A stretch of 20,033 nucleotides of DNA from an uncultured Chloroflexota bacterium (GCA_913052545.1 CAJXEF010000018.1:1-20033), one strand, 5' to 3'; positions 9,677 through 18,459 are shown, counted from the stretch's first letter. Numbers and translations are program-made. The notes: a model not told the origin generated them from the sequence alone.

Positions 9677-10453
9677 TTATGTCCTCGACGATAACTTCAG
9701 GGTACCGATGAAATTTTTCACTATATTCCAATAATTAAGGGCGTCATTGGAATAGGTGTCGTTATGTCCCGCACCTACTAACACTTTTAATGTTTTCGGG
9801 TAGTTCGCTTTTTGGAATATTTGACTACTATGATTCAAGGGAACTATATCGTCTAGATTTCCATGAATAATTAGTAACGGATTGTGGATATATTGTATTC
9901 TTGAGATTGTATTGTAACGATTTTTTGTTAACCATCCGATGGGCAAATTGGGGAATCTTATGGCGGCTATATCTGAGAGGGAAGTGAAGGGAGCAACCAG
10001 AATTATCCCTAACGGTGGGGTTGTTGATGCTGTATTTATCGCTATAGCCGCTCCTAAAGACCTTCCAAAATATATAATGCAGTTCGGATCCACGTCAGGG
10101 CGACTTTGGAGGTACTTTATCGCAGCCTCTGCGTCCCGATATACCCCCCGCTCTGACGGTTTACCTTCACTTTTGCCGTAGCCCCTGTAGTCGAATATAA
10201 AAACATTTACTCCTAGCACGTTGTGCATCTGCGTGATTTCTTCCACTCGGTGGCCGATATTACCTCCGTTCCCGTGAAACCACAGCAAAGTGTATTTAGA
10301 TGTGCCTGGTATAAACCATCCATGTATTAAATATTGATCAGAACTTCGGAAAAATAAATCTTCATACGTGATGTTAGTATCACTAGGCGTGTTGGGTAGT
10401 GTCCGCACAGGGAAGAACACAAAATAACGTTCTAAAATGTCTAATAAAAACAT
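9677..10453 (-). CDS. Alpha/beta hydrolase (BEM46/ABHD13-like)
   Basis: A 258-residue serine hydrolase. The oxyanion-loop motif HGNGGN is at 60-65, the BEM46-like FDYRGYGKSEG at 87-97, the nucleophile elbow GRSLGAA at 130-136 (Ser132), the acid in HGNLDDIVP (Asp201 or Asp202) and the catalytic His230 in GAGHND. An N-terminal hydrophobic patch (LLDILERYFVFFP) resembles the membrane-anchor start of this group, but it is short and no clear signal peptide follows. The substrate cannot be read from sequence; esters or acyl groups are typical. It is the last gene of a minus-strand run 65 bases after the hydroxyacid dehydrogenase. No good ribosome site precedes its ATG. Confidence 0.85.
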   Translation of the reverse strand: MFLLDILERYFVFFPVRTLPNTPSDTNITYEDLFFRSSDQYLIHGWFIPGTSKYTLLWFHGNGGNIGHRVEEITQMHNVLGVNVFIFDYRGYGKSEGKPSERGVYRDAEAAIKYLQSRPDVDPNCIIYFGRSLGAAIAINTASTTPPLGIILVAPFTSLSDIAAIRFPNLPIGWLTKNRYNTISRIQYIHNPLLIIHGNLDDIVPLNHSSQIFQKANYPKTLKVLVGAGHNDTYSNDALNYWNIVKNFIGTLKLSSRT

Positions 10454-10518
10454 CAGTTATCTAGGTTATATCGGCTAACTAGTACGGCAGTTAGGCAGGA
10501 ATGATTTTGTCGCGGGTT

Positions 10519-11496
10519 TTATTTCGTGACTACAAATATTGGCTTGCCGAAAGCAAACGATTCTAGATTTTCTACAGACATTTCTAGTCCTCTCATTGTG
10601 CCGTTGTAAGCCATGCCTCCGACATGCGGAGAGAGTACTACGTTTTCTAAGTTGAGCAGCGGATGGTCTGGAGGTAATGGTTCTGATTCAAATACATCCA
10701 AACCAGCCCCGGCAATTCGGTTTTCTATTAAACATTCAAATAATGCATCTTGATCTAATACTCCACCTCGGGCTGTGTTGACCAAGATAGCATTTCGTTT
10801 CATAAGCTGGAGTTGGTGTGCTCCAATTAACTTCTCAGTTTCATTAGAAAGAGCTACATGGATCGAAACTACGTCGGATTCTGAGAGAAGTTGGTCTAGT
10901 GTCATGAAATCAACGCCATATGCCAATCCTCTCTCAGAGGTTGGATGGAGGGTCCAAGCCACCACGTTCATACCTATGGCTTTGCCGAGTTGGATCATTC
11001 TTTGTCCGATAGCTCCAGTACCTATTACCCCTAGAGTTTTCCCGTATAATTCATCTATGAACCCTCTGGTCCACCCTCCTCCACGTATATGACGATCGTT
11101 TTGTACGATCTGGCGGGATATGGTTAACGCTAGGGTCAAAGCATGTTCGGAGACGTAAGGGGCACCATATCCCGGTGTGTTAGACACGATAATTCCGAAA
11201 TCCGACGCTGCTTCTAGATCTACGTGGTCTACCCCTGTGCCCCAGATGGATAGAATTTTCAGTTTTGTGCAACGGCTCAATACCTCACGGTCGAATATGA
11301 CTGATGACCTAATATTAATAATGGCGTCGGCATGGCGGATACGCTCAATTGTTGCGGCCGCATTTAAAGGTCTGTCGAAATACCAGGCAACTTCTGACGC
11401 TAAGGTTCTGGCTCTAGGTTCGTACAAGGTTCCGGATAAAACAGCAGGTTCGTCATCAGGAACTACTAGCAAATCGAACGGCTTTTTCGATGTCAT
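10519..11496 (-). CDS. D-isomer-specific 2-hydroxyacid dehydrogenase
   Basis: An NAD(P)-dependent oxidoreductase of the phosphoglycerate/lactate dehydrogenase group, 325 residues. Family marks (numbered from an alternative GTG start at 11502, two residues earlier) are WGTGVDHVDLEAA near 88-99, the Rossmann loop GTGAIG (161-166), the catalytic Arg245 in VNTARGGVLD, the Glu in FESEPLP (272-274) and His293 in SPHVGG. These three catalytic residues are all present. I choose ATG 11496 because AAAGG lies five bases upstream of it. It lacks the ACT domain of many 3-phosphoglycerate dehydrogenases, so SerA function is not implied. It lies 36 bases after the Fe-S oxidoreductase gene on the same strand. 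The hydroxyacid substrate is unknown. Confidence 0.9.
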   Translation of the reverse strand: MTSKKPFDLLVVPDDEPAVLSGTLYEPRARTLASEVAWYFDRPLNAAATIERIRHADAIINIRSSVIFDREVLSRCTKLKILSIWGTGVDHVDLEAASDFGIIVSNTPGYGAPYVSEHALTLALTISRQIVQNDRHIRGGGWTRGFIDELYGKTLGVIGTGAIGQRMIQLGKAIGMNVVAWTLHPTSERGLAYGVDFMTLDQLLSESDVVSIHVALSNETEKLIGAHQLQLMKRNAILVNTARGGVLDQDALFECLIENRIAGAGLDVFESEPLPPDHPLLNLENVVLSPHVGGMAYNGTMRGLEMSVENLESFAFGKPIFVVTK

Positions 11497-11532
11497 ATTC
11501 ACCTTTTATAATTGGTAATGTATTAGCGGTGA

Positions 11533-13587
11533 TTAATCTTCTAGGCTTTCTGCTAAAAGTTCCAATACATCTTTGGCTTGCTTATCCGAGTCTTTTCCTT
11601 TAGCTTGTATCCCTTCCGTCATCATTTGGAGACAAAATGGACAAGAGACACCAACTTGATCAGCTGAGGTTTCTAAAAACTGATCTGTCCGGACGTGGTT
11701 GATTCTCTCTCCTTGGCTTTCTTCTATCCACATATGTCCACCTCCCGCACCGCAACAGAAACCTTTTTCCCTACATCGAGAGCCTATTTCAATCAATTTA
11801 AGACCTGGGATAGCTTTGGCGATTTCTCGGGGTTCGTCATAAATGCCGTTATGACGCCCAAGATAACAGGAATCATGATATGCCATAGTTGTATTGACTA
11901 GTTTGATCGGTTTCAGGGAGCCTGCCTTGATTAATTGATCTACTAGTTGGCTGTAGTGAAGCACTTCGAAAACACCGTCGAACTGGGGATATTCATTACG
12001 CATGGTATTGAAACAGTGAGGGCATAGTGTAACAATTTTTTTCACATTGTGTTGATTGAGGGTTTCGATAGTTTGTTGAGCCATAATTTGAAACAAATAT
12101 TCGTTACCCATTCGTCTCGCAGGATCACCTGTGCAAGTTTCTTGTTCACCCAGTATCGCGAAATCGACACCGGCTGACTTAAGTACTTTAACCATAGAAC
12201 GTGCTATCCCCTGGCTCCTTTGCTCCAGGGCGGCAGTACATCCTACCCAAAAAAGAATTTCAGCGTCAGGATTATCGGATATTAATGGAACATCCAAACC
12301 GGCTGCCCAGTCCGTTCTAGAGAATTGTGTGCCTCTCCATGGGTGGCCGCGTTGTTCCATACTTAATAAAGCGTTCATACCTGTTTCTGGGATTTTTGAC
12401 TCCTCGAGAACTAAATTGCGTCTCAAATCGATAATGGTTGGGATGTGTTCTACCACTACGGGACATTCCTCCATACACGCACCACAAGTAACGCAATCCC
12501 ATATGGCTTGTTCCGGTATCGCGCCATCTATGATAGGTTTAGGTTCAACATGCTCTGGGTCTCGGGCCCCTTGGTGCCCGATGTCCAGCATGTGTTCCTT
12601 AATGTTCTCTACTATGTGCATGGGGGATAGCAATTTGCCGGTCAAATTAGCGGGGCATACATCGGAACAACGCCCACAGACAGCGCAGGCATACCCATCC
12701 AAAAGTTCTTTCCATGTAAAATCTTGTATCCTGCCTGCTCCGAAACGCTCCGTATTCTCGAGGTCAATAGTAGGTAAGGTTCCTCTGGGTTCAAGTGATC
12801 GAAAATAAGCGTTTAGGGGAGCAGCAACCATATGGATGTGTTTCGAGAATGGGACGTACAATCCAAAGCCCAGGATTATCCCCAAATGTATCCACCACGA
12901 TATAATCTGTAATGTGTGGGCTGTCGATTGGGTGATTCCGAAATTGGAGAACAGTCCGGATAATGCCCCGCTAACCCAAACCTCTGATTCTGGACCAGCA
13001 CCACCACTGGAAACGTGAAACGCATGGACCAGGAGAGTGGCGATCATTAAACTAGAAGTCAGGCCAACTATAACTATAGACTCCCCTTTTCGTGTCAGAT
13101 CAAAGCTTAGGCGATGTGGCTTGGCTATCCAGCGTCTCATAAGAGCCCATAGGAGTGCACATATGACCAGTAGAGCTAGAACGTCAAGGTATATGCTAAA
13201 GATTTTGACTCCCGTTTCCGTTAAAAGAAATGTGGGTAAGGGGTACCAAATAACTCCACCAAATATGAAAATGACATAGCTTAATGAGAAGGATAAAAAT
13301 CCCCAGAATATGCAAGCGTGTCCAAGTCCAGCTAAATCTATCGTGTGACTCTTGGGATCGATACTGCCGACTCGTTGCAACACTTTTCTTTGTCCCAGAA
13401 CAATGCTTATAGCGCCGCTAAGCCTTACCAGAGGCCGATCAAACCTTGGTGTATTTTTCCCCTGTCGGATCAGTTTAAAAACCCTGCGATACAGAACGAT
13501 ACTACCTGCGATTGAAGTCAGCAGGACCGCAAGGTATACCCCAACCCAACTTGGCATTATTCCAAATATGTCGACCGGTGGTACCAT
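11533..13587 (-). CDS. Membrane CCG-domain Fe-S oxidoreductase (EMO/HdrD-like)
   Basis: A 684-residue protein. The N-terminal half has about six membrane helices (roughly 14-34, 88-112, 130-150, 170-192, 205-216, 225-245) with several His (90, 188, 191, 224, 234) that could ligate b heme, as in respiratory NarI-like domains. Then come two [4Fe-4S] motifs: Cys301/304/307/311 (CAVCGRCSDVCP) and Cys365/368/371/375 (CVTCGACMEECP). Two cysteine-rich (CCG) domains follow: Cys450, 485, 522, 525 and Cys574, 611-612, 649, 652. The first CCG has Cys-Thr where the paired cysteines are expected. This layout matches heterodisulfide reductase-related ETF:(mena)quinone oxidoreductases (FadF-like), which pass electrons from flavoprotein dehydrogenases to the quinone pool. 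The start ATG has GGAGGA 11 bases upstream. It is followed by the 2-hydroxyacid dehydrogenase gene. Confidence 0.88.
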   Translation of the reverse strand: MVPPVDIFGIMPSWVGVYLAVLLTSIAGSIVLYRRVFKLIRQGKNTPRFDRPLVRLSGAISIVLGQRKVLQRVGSIDPKSHTIDLAGLGHACIFWGFLSFSLSYVIFIFGGVIWYPLPTFLLTETGVKIFSIYLDVLALLVICALLWALMRRWIAKPHRLSFDLTRKGESIVIVGLTSSLMIATLLVHAFHVSSGGAGPESEVWVSGALSGLFSNFGITQSTAHTLQIISWWIHLGIILGFGLYVPFSKHIHMVAAPLNAYFRSLEPRGTLPTIDLENTERFGAGRIQDFTWKELLDGYACAVCGRCSDVCPANLTGKLLSPMHIVENIKEHMLDIGHQGARDPEHVEPKPIIDGAIPEQAIWDCVTCGACMEECPVVVEHIPTIIDLRRNLVLEESKIPETGMNALLSMEQRGHPWRGTQFSRTDWAAGLDVPLISDNPDAEILFWVGCTAALEQRSQGIARSMVKVLKSAGVDFAILGEQETCTGDPARRMGNEYLFQIMAQQTIETLNQHNVKKIVTLCPHCFNTMRNEYPQFDGVFEVLHYSQLVDQLIKAGSLKPIKLVNTTMAYHDSCYLGRHNGIYDEPREIAKAIPGLKLIEIGSRCREKGFCCGAGGGHMWIEESQGERINHVRTDQFLETSADQVGVSCPFCLQMMTEGIQAKGKDSDKQAKDVLELLAESLED

Positions 13588-13797
13588 CTTCTTGTTTATC
13601 CTCCGTCCTTCAGATCTTCAGATGGTTTTATATAAATCTAATAGTTATCAATAAACCATTCAGAAATTCCTAACAGTTTATCATGACCAGTTCTTAGCCT
13701 CTAGTTTGGAGCATCGTAACTTGCACGTGTAATAGCGAGGCCTGATTTAAGCCTCTAACGGATATCGCCAATGAAGCAGGCTTGATATAATCAAGAT
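13588..13797. promoter_or_regulatory. Divergent intergenic region between Fe-S protein and ABC exporter
   Basis: About 210 bases serve two outward-facing genes. It holds a tandem eight-base repeat CTTCAGAT (13608-13623), ATGGTTT (13622-13628) inverted to AAACCAT (13653-13659), GAGGC (13737-13741) inverted to GCCTC (13751-13755), and the ABC promoter at 13781-13795. A -10-like TATAAA on the minus strand is present without a convincing -35. Confidence 0.4.
13783..13791 (+). promoter_or_regulatory. Extended -10 promoter of the ABC exporter
   Basis: TGATATAAT (13783-13791) is a perfect extended -10 element (TGN plus TATAAT). It sits inside a small palindrome CTTGAT-ATA-ATCAAG (13781-13795). No good -35 is present, which extended -10 promoters do not need. 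The expected start point seven bases downstream is 13798, the A of the start codon. Confidence 0.6.
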
Positions 13798-15702
13798 ATG
13801 GTAGATAGGCCGTCACAACAAAAGCAACAATGCCCAGAAGGATTAAGTCGTCGTATCGCTTACTGCTTTCGTCCTTATTCTTTTCAAGTTGTCTTTTTAG
13901 GAATACTGATATTCGTAACCGCTGGTATAGGGGTTGTTAACCCGTTGCTCATACAGGTGGTTTTCGACCATGCTATATTCCCAAGTTCAGGCACCCCTAA
14001 TTTGAACCTCCTCTGGGTTCTAGGAGGGGTGATGGCAAGCGTCAGTATGGTTACGGGTGTGCTTGGGATATCTCAGAGTTTCCTGACGATTCGCATGGGC
14101 CAACGAGTAATGAGGGATATGCGCGATCGGTTGTACCGACATCTTCAAAGTTTGTCTATGGGGTTTTTCACAGATACTCGAACAGGAGAAATTCAATCTA
14201 GAGTGTCTGATGATGTAGGTGGGGTCCAAAAGGTAGTAACCAGTACTATTTCGGATGTTTTATCAAATAGTGTAATTTTTGTCAGCACGTTGATAGCTAT
14301 GTTAATACTATCCTGGGAACTGACGTTAGTGGCGGTTGGAACAACTCCCTTCTTTTTCTTGATCAGTAGGGTGGTGGGCCGTCGAAGGAGGGTAGTGGCG
14401 GCTGAAACCCAAAAGGTCACGGCTGAAGTGACGGCGATTACTCAGGAGACATTATCGATTTCTGGGATATTGTTGTCTAAATTATTTGGAAGACAAAACC
14501 AGGAAATTGACAGATTTCATACGGAAAATCAGAAGTTATCAGACCTGATTATTCGTCAGCACATGACAGGTCAATGCTTTTTTGCGTTCATGCAAATTTT
14601 CTTTTCGATTTCTCCTGTGATGATTTACCTTCTGGCAGGCTATTTAATAGCTAGTATGGGACCTAGTGCTATGTCAGCCGGTACGGTGGTTGCTTTCACG
14701 ACGCTACAAAGTCGATTATATTTCCCCATCGGTAGATTACTGGAGGTATCAGTTGAATTACAGGCATCTTTAGCTCTTTTTGAAAGAATATTTTCTTATC
14801 TGGATATTGAATCTGAAATATCAGATGATCAAGACGCGATTGATTTGGCCTCTGAGATGATAGCTGGCAAAGTATCCTTTGAAGATGTGAGTATTAACTA
14901 CGCGTCGAAATATCAAGAAAAGTTTGGATCTGTTAGTTCCGGCGATGGCCCGTGGGTTTTGGATGGAATTTCATTCGAAATCAAACCCGGCCAGTTGGCG
15001 GCCTTTGTAGGCCCAACGGGTGCTGGTAAAACCACCATATCCTATTTGATTCCCAGACTATATGATGCTACGCAAGGGGTTGTAAGTATAGATGACATTA
15101 GTGTGAAGAAGATCACGCGATCCTCTCTGGCTAAAATTATTGGCTATGTGTCCCAGGAAAGCTATTTATTTCACGCTAGTATTAGTAAAAATTTAAAATA
15201 CGGTAATCCCAATGCAACCCAAGAACAGATGGAAGATGCAGCTAAGGCCGCATATATCCATGATCGTATCTTGGAGTTCGAACACGGTTATGACACCATC
15301 GTTGGGGAACGAGGATATCGCCTATCCGGAGGAGAAAGGCAAAGGTTATCTATAGCTAGAGTTTTACTGCATGATCCTAAGCTTTTGATATTGGACGAGG
15401 CTACTTCAGCTCTAGATACGTTCAGCGAAAGATTAGTGCAAACTGCGCTTGAGCCACTTATGAGAAATAGGACTACAATTGCAATAGCTCACAGGCTGTC
15501 CACTATCCTGGCTGCTGATGTTATCTATACGATAGACAATGGCAAGATAATCGAATCGGGGACTCATTCCGAGCTTTTGTTGAATAGAGGCCTGTACGCT
15601 CAGTTATTCGAGGAGCAGTTCTATTCCGGTAGAGTAGAATGCCGATGCCTTGACGGGGTAGTTCTATCCGACGGTTCGATTGTAAATACAACCGATATCT
15701 GA
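13798..15702 (+). CDS. ABC exporter half-transporter (MsbA/MDR-like)
   Basis: A 634-residue fusion of a membrane domain and an ATPase domain. Helices lie at about 32-52, 72-94, 155-172, 176-195, 262-285 and 290-312. The nucleotide-binding domain has Walker A GPTGAGKT (405-412), the Q-loop Gln453, the signature LSGGERQR (509-516), Walker B LLILDE (529-534) and His565 in AHRLST. All catalytic residues are present, so it should hydrolyse ATP as a homodimer or with a partner. The A-loop region is stretched (KYQEKFGSVSSGDG, about 371-384). A Cys-containing C-terminal tail (about 611-634) follows the usual end. No ribosome site precedes ATG 13798, which coincides with the predicted transcript start. 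Substrate cannot be told; lipids or drugs are typical. It stands alone as a single-gene unit. Confidence 0.92.
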   Translation: MVDRPSQQKQQCPEGLSRRIAYCFRPYSFQVVFLGILIFVTAGIGVVNPLLIQVVFDHAIFPSSGTPNLNLLWVLGGVMASVSMVTGVLGISQSFLTIRMGQRVMRDMRDRLYRHLQSLSMGFFTDTRTGEIQSRVSDDVGGVQKVVTSTISDVLSNSVIFVSTLIAMLILSWELTLVAVGTTPFFFLISRVVGRRRRVVAAETQKVTAEVTAITQETLSISGILLSKLFGRQNQEIDRFHTENQKLSDLIIRQHMTGQCFFAFMQIFFSISPVMIYLLAGYLIASMGPSAMSAGTVVAFTTLQSRLYFPIGRLLEVSVELQASLALFERIFSYLDIESEISDDQDAIDLASEMIAGKVSFEDVSINYASKYQEKFGSVSSGDGPWVLDGISFEIKPGQLAAFVGPTGAGKTTISYLIPRLYDATQGVVSIDDISVKKITRSSLAKIIGYVSQESYLFHASISKNLKYGNPNATQEQMEDAAKAAYIHDRILEFEHGYDTIVGERGYRLSGGERQRLSIARVLLHDPKLLILDEATSALDTFSERLVQTALEPLMRNRTTIAIAHRLSTILAADVIYTIDNGKIIESGTHSELLLNRGLYAQLFEEQFYSGRVECRCLDGVVLSDGSIVNTTDI

Positions 15703-15705
15703 AGT

Positions 15706-15756
15706 TTTGTTAGACGCACGGTTCTTCGGTTGGACTGGGCGCAAACAAATTTTTTT
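15706..15756 (+). terminator. Intrinsic terminator after the ABC exporter
   Basis: TTTGTT (15706-15711) pairs with AACAAA (15744-15749). Inside it CGC (15715-15717) pairs with GCG (15739-15741), and CGGT (15719-15722) with ACTG (15734-15737, one wobble). Seven Ts follow at 15750-15756. It starts four bases after the stop codon and separates two convergent genes. Confidence 0.6.
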
Positions 15757-15770
15757 AATATTTATGAGCC

Positions 15771-16775
15771 TTACTTCAAATTAGGAATTACTTTGTCACC
15801 CATTAGTTGTATTTGGCGAAGCACCTGCTTCTGAGCCATTCCGGGCCATTGCATACGAAATATCAAGTAGTCGACGCCTAGACGGTCTTGGTATTTCTGG
15901 ATTTCGTCCACTATTTGTTCGGGGGATCCGAGTAGAAACCTGTCTTTCGATAGGTCTTTGTATGGTATGTTAAAGCTTTCCTCCCCAGGTAAAGCTTTGT
16001 CCTGTCCCCACGCAGCGTAGGCTTCGTATTTAGGTCCCAGAAAAGGTTCGCTTTCTTGCAGAGCTCGTTGACTATCTTCTGTTACATATAATTCTCTCAT
16101 CATAGGTAACGTCGGAGGTAGGGTATGCCCGGATGCTTCCAAGGTGGATTTGTAGTCAGATAATTGGGTAGATACCATTTCTACGGTCGCATGGGGATTG
16201 ATTAACCATGGATACCCCCAACGAGCAGCTCTTTTTATGGCTCTTGGGTTGTTAGCAGCAACCCAAATGGGCGGGTAAGGTTTTTGAACGGGGTGGGTTG
16301 CAGGAAAAATGTGAGGAACCTGGAAATATTTACCGTCAAATTCAACTTCTTTCTTCGTCCATAAAAGTTTCATGATTTCCATTGATTCCGTTAGCCGTCC
16401 CACCCTTTCACCCTTTTTTACTCCAAACGCCAAGTACTCTTCATCTCGGTAACCGAGACCTACGCCGAATATGAATTTTCCGTTACAGATGCTGTCCATA
16501 GTGGCTACGCTTTCAGCGAGTTCAACAGGATTGTGTAATGGTACTAAAATCACCGTAGCAGCGACCTCCATGCTCCCTGATTCGGCGGCTAGACGTGCCA
16601 GTAAGGGGAGGCTAGCTGACATCTGGTAAGGGGATGCCATGTAGTGTTGCCCTGTACAAATTAAGTCAAACCCTGCCTGGTTTGCCAACCTAACTTGTTC
16701 AACACTCTCTTGGATCATTTGCGGCATTGATTGATTGGGTAAATACTGGTTAGTCACAAAAAACCCGAGTTTCAT
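15771..16775 (-). CDS. LLM-class flavin-dependent monooxygenase
   Basis: A 334-residue luciferase-like TIM barrel. It begins with a first strand MKLGFFVTNQY and shows GFDLICTGQHYM near 35-46, ATVILVPLHNPVELAESVATMD (about 73-94), the FGVGLGYRDEEYLAFGV turn (about 103-119), and IWVAANNPRAIKRAARWG (about 174-191), all typical of F420- or FMN-dependent members. C-terminal GSPEQIVDEIQKYQDRLGVDYLIFRMQWPGM is also normal for the family. The start ATG has GAGAGG upstream. Multiplied paralogues of this family are a hallmark of SAR202 Chloroflexota, where they are proposed to oxidise recalcitrant organic matter; the substrate of this copy is unknown. It lies downstream of the M16 peptidase gene, separated by about 300 bases. 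Confidence 0.92.
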   Translation of the reverse strand: MKLGFFVTNQYLPNQSMPQMIQESVEQVRLANQAGFDLICTGQHYMASPYQMSASLPLLARLAAESGSMEVAATVILVPLHNPVELAESVATMDSICNGKFIFGVGLGYRDEEYLAFGVKKGERVGRLTESMEIMKLLWTKKEVEFDGKYFQVPHIFPATHPVQKPYPPIWVAANNPRAIKRAARWGYPWLINPHATVEMVSTQLSDYKSTLEASGHTLPPTLPMMRELYVTEDSQRALQESEPFLGPKYEAYAAWGQDKALPGEESFNIPYKDLSKDRFLLGSPEQIVDEIQKYQDRLGVDYLIFRMQWPGMAQKQVLRQIQLMGDKVIPNLK

Positions 16776-17080
16776 TCAGTCCTCTCAAAATTTATACTTG
16801 TGGGCCAAACAAAGTGTCTTAAGCAGAGATCAATCGTGAAATTTGATCCGTTACTGATGGCTCCCTCCCGAGGTAGCTAATTAACCCCTGAACTAATTTA
16901 GGAGTTGGAGGTACAGCTGATAGAATGAGTCCGGTCCAAAGGGCACATTTCCTCGCGAGCTTCTTCCAAGCTGTTAAAATCTTTTTCGATGTTTGATCCA
17001 ATTAGCGTGAATCCTTCGGAACTCAGGAATGGAATTATTCTAAAATCAATACCGTTATATGAAGTAGGCGGGTCGGATAT
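16776..17080. other. 305-base gap without a convincing gene
   Basis: Between the M16 peptidase and the monooxygenase no recognisable gene is seen. On the minus strand, the peptidase frame stays open after its TGA for 60 codons to a TAA at 16898-16900, with protein-like composition (for example NGIDFRIIPFLSSEGF, then EEAREEMCPLDR) but no good start or ribosome site. A second minus-strand frame begins with TTG at 17001 and runs to 16819. They overlap, so at most one is real. Decayed gene remnants are possible. AT-rich sequence with TATAAA (about 16793 on the minus strand) before the monooxygenase may be a promoter -10. Confidence 0.4.
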
Positions 17081-18343
17081 TCAGAAGTCCAACAATTCTA
17101 GGATTCCTTTGTCGCTTCTATGTGGCCCGACAATCGCTGTTTTAATATTATCTGGGGTAATCACTCTGCTACTGACACGAGCTATATCGTCCTCAGTGAC
17201 TGCGTTAATAGATTGGATTACTTCTTCTACTGTCGATACGTTGTTTAGAAGAATCTCTTGGGTACCTGCCCAAGCCGCGACTGAACGGCTGTCTTCCATT
17301 CTAAGCAAAAGTCTACCTTTAGCATATTCTTTGGCTCTAATTAATTCAGATTCAGTTATACCCAGAGATATTGAGCGGAACTCATCGATGATAGCTGAGA
17401 TGGCAGATCTAGTTTTTTTTGGTTCTACCCCACAGTAAACTACGAGAGAGCCACAATCACGGAAGTGATTCAGCGAACTGTAGACGTCGTATGCCAATCC
17501 TTGTTCCTCCCTTAGATTGAGAAACAAACGACTGCTCATGCCGTCACCAAGGATACCGTTTAACAAGGATAAGGCGTATCTATCTGGGTCATCCAGAGCA
17601 ATGCCAGCGAGTCCAATGCAGATGTGGGATTGGTCGGTTTTACGATTCTCTATCTTGACTTCACATCCGCTCACACCCTTTTTTACATGCTCCCAGGGAA
17701 GAGACTCTTTTGGATGCCAATCTCGGGTAGCTAACTCGATCAACTCAGTGATTTCTTGGTGGATTATGTTTCCTGCAAGCGATATAACTGTGTTAGCCGG
17801 GTTATATTGATGCGTCATGTATTTTTTTACCGATTCAACTGAAATATCGGCAACCGAATCTAAGGTCCCACCTACGTCTCTACCCATTGCTTGATCTGGC
17901 CAAAGAAGTTCATCTATTAAGAGATCCACTCTTTGTGTAGGGTAATCATTTGTCATACGCAATTCCTCTTGTATGACTTCGCGTTCTTTTTCCATTTCAT
18001 CTGGATCCAGGTTAGGGTTCAATATCATATCTATGAGGACAGAGAACGCTTGTTTAAAATGTAAAGTTGATACTTTGCACCAGAATATGGTCATTTCCCT
18101 ATCAGTGCTGGCGTTCATGATACCGCCGACACCTTCTATAGCTTCACTGATGAGCCTTGCAGATGGCCAGCCTTTAGTACCTTTAAATGGAAGATGCTCC
18201 AAGAAATGGGATAACCCGGCCATTTCGCAATTTTCGTATCTAGAACCGGCTCCTACAAGGATCATCATAGAGACCGAGGATGAGTGTGGCATGACCGATG
18301 TTAGGATTCGAAGTTGATTATCTAATACGGTAGTATCGTGCAT
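17081..18343 (-). CDS. M16 family zinc metallopeptidase
   Basis: A 420-residue pitrilysin/processing-peptidase type enzyme. The inverted zinc motif HFLEH lies at 46-50 (His46, Glu49, His50), followed by PFKGT, and the third ligand region VIQEELRM has a Glu at about 126-127. The inactive-type second domain contains GILGDGMSSRLFLNLREEQGLAYDVYS, the usual substrate-binding segment with Arg and Tyr. I chose ATG 18343 because MHDTTVLDNQLRILTSVMPH matches the family N-terminus; a TTG at 18358 would add five residues. No good ribosome site is seen for either. It has no signal peptide and is probably cytoplasmic, cleaving peptides. Upstream on the same strand lie the MBL hydrolase and uvrA. Confidence 0.93.
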   Translation of the reverse strand: MHDTTVLDNQLRILTSVMPHSSSVSMMILVGAGSRYENCEMAGLSHFLEHLPFKGTKGWPSARLISEAIEGVGGIMNASTDREMTIFWCKVSTLHFKQAFSVLIDMILNPNLDPDEMEKEREVIQEELRMTNDYPTQRVDLLIDELLWPDQAMGRDVGGTLDSVADISVESVKKYMTHQYNPANTVISLAGNIIHQEITELIELATRDWHPKESLPWEHVKKGVSGCEVKIENRKTDQSHICIGLAGIALDDPDRYALSLLNGILGDGMSSRLFLNLREEQGLAYDVYSSLNHFRDCGSLVVYCGVEPKKTRSAISAIIDEFRSISLGITESELIRAKEYAKGRLLLRMEDSRSVAAWAGTQEILLNNVSTVEEVIQSINAVTEDDIARVSSRVITPDNIKTAIVGPHRSDKGILELLDF

Positions 18344-18459
18344 ATTAAAAATTGCCAATCCTAATGAGAGAGATGTTTAGGTGTCTTATTTTCATTGGTT
18401 TAGACAGTGATCATCAACTGCCACTAATTACCTAGGCTCGCATGGTCATTGCGGATAGT

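Noticed and set aside
12131..12808. 225-codon + strand frame inside the Fe-S oxidoreductase gene
   Set aside because: It is antisense to clearly conserved [4Fe-4S] motifs and its translation has no recognisable motif; it is a shadow of the real gene.
16819..17001. 60-codon minus-strand frame starting with TTG
   Set aside because: No ribosome site, a stop directly before the start, no family resemblance, and overlap with another open frame in the same gap.
16989..17438. 149-codon + strand frame
   Set aside because: Lies antisense to the C-terminal domain of the M16 peptidase and shows no family features.
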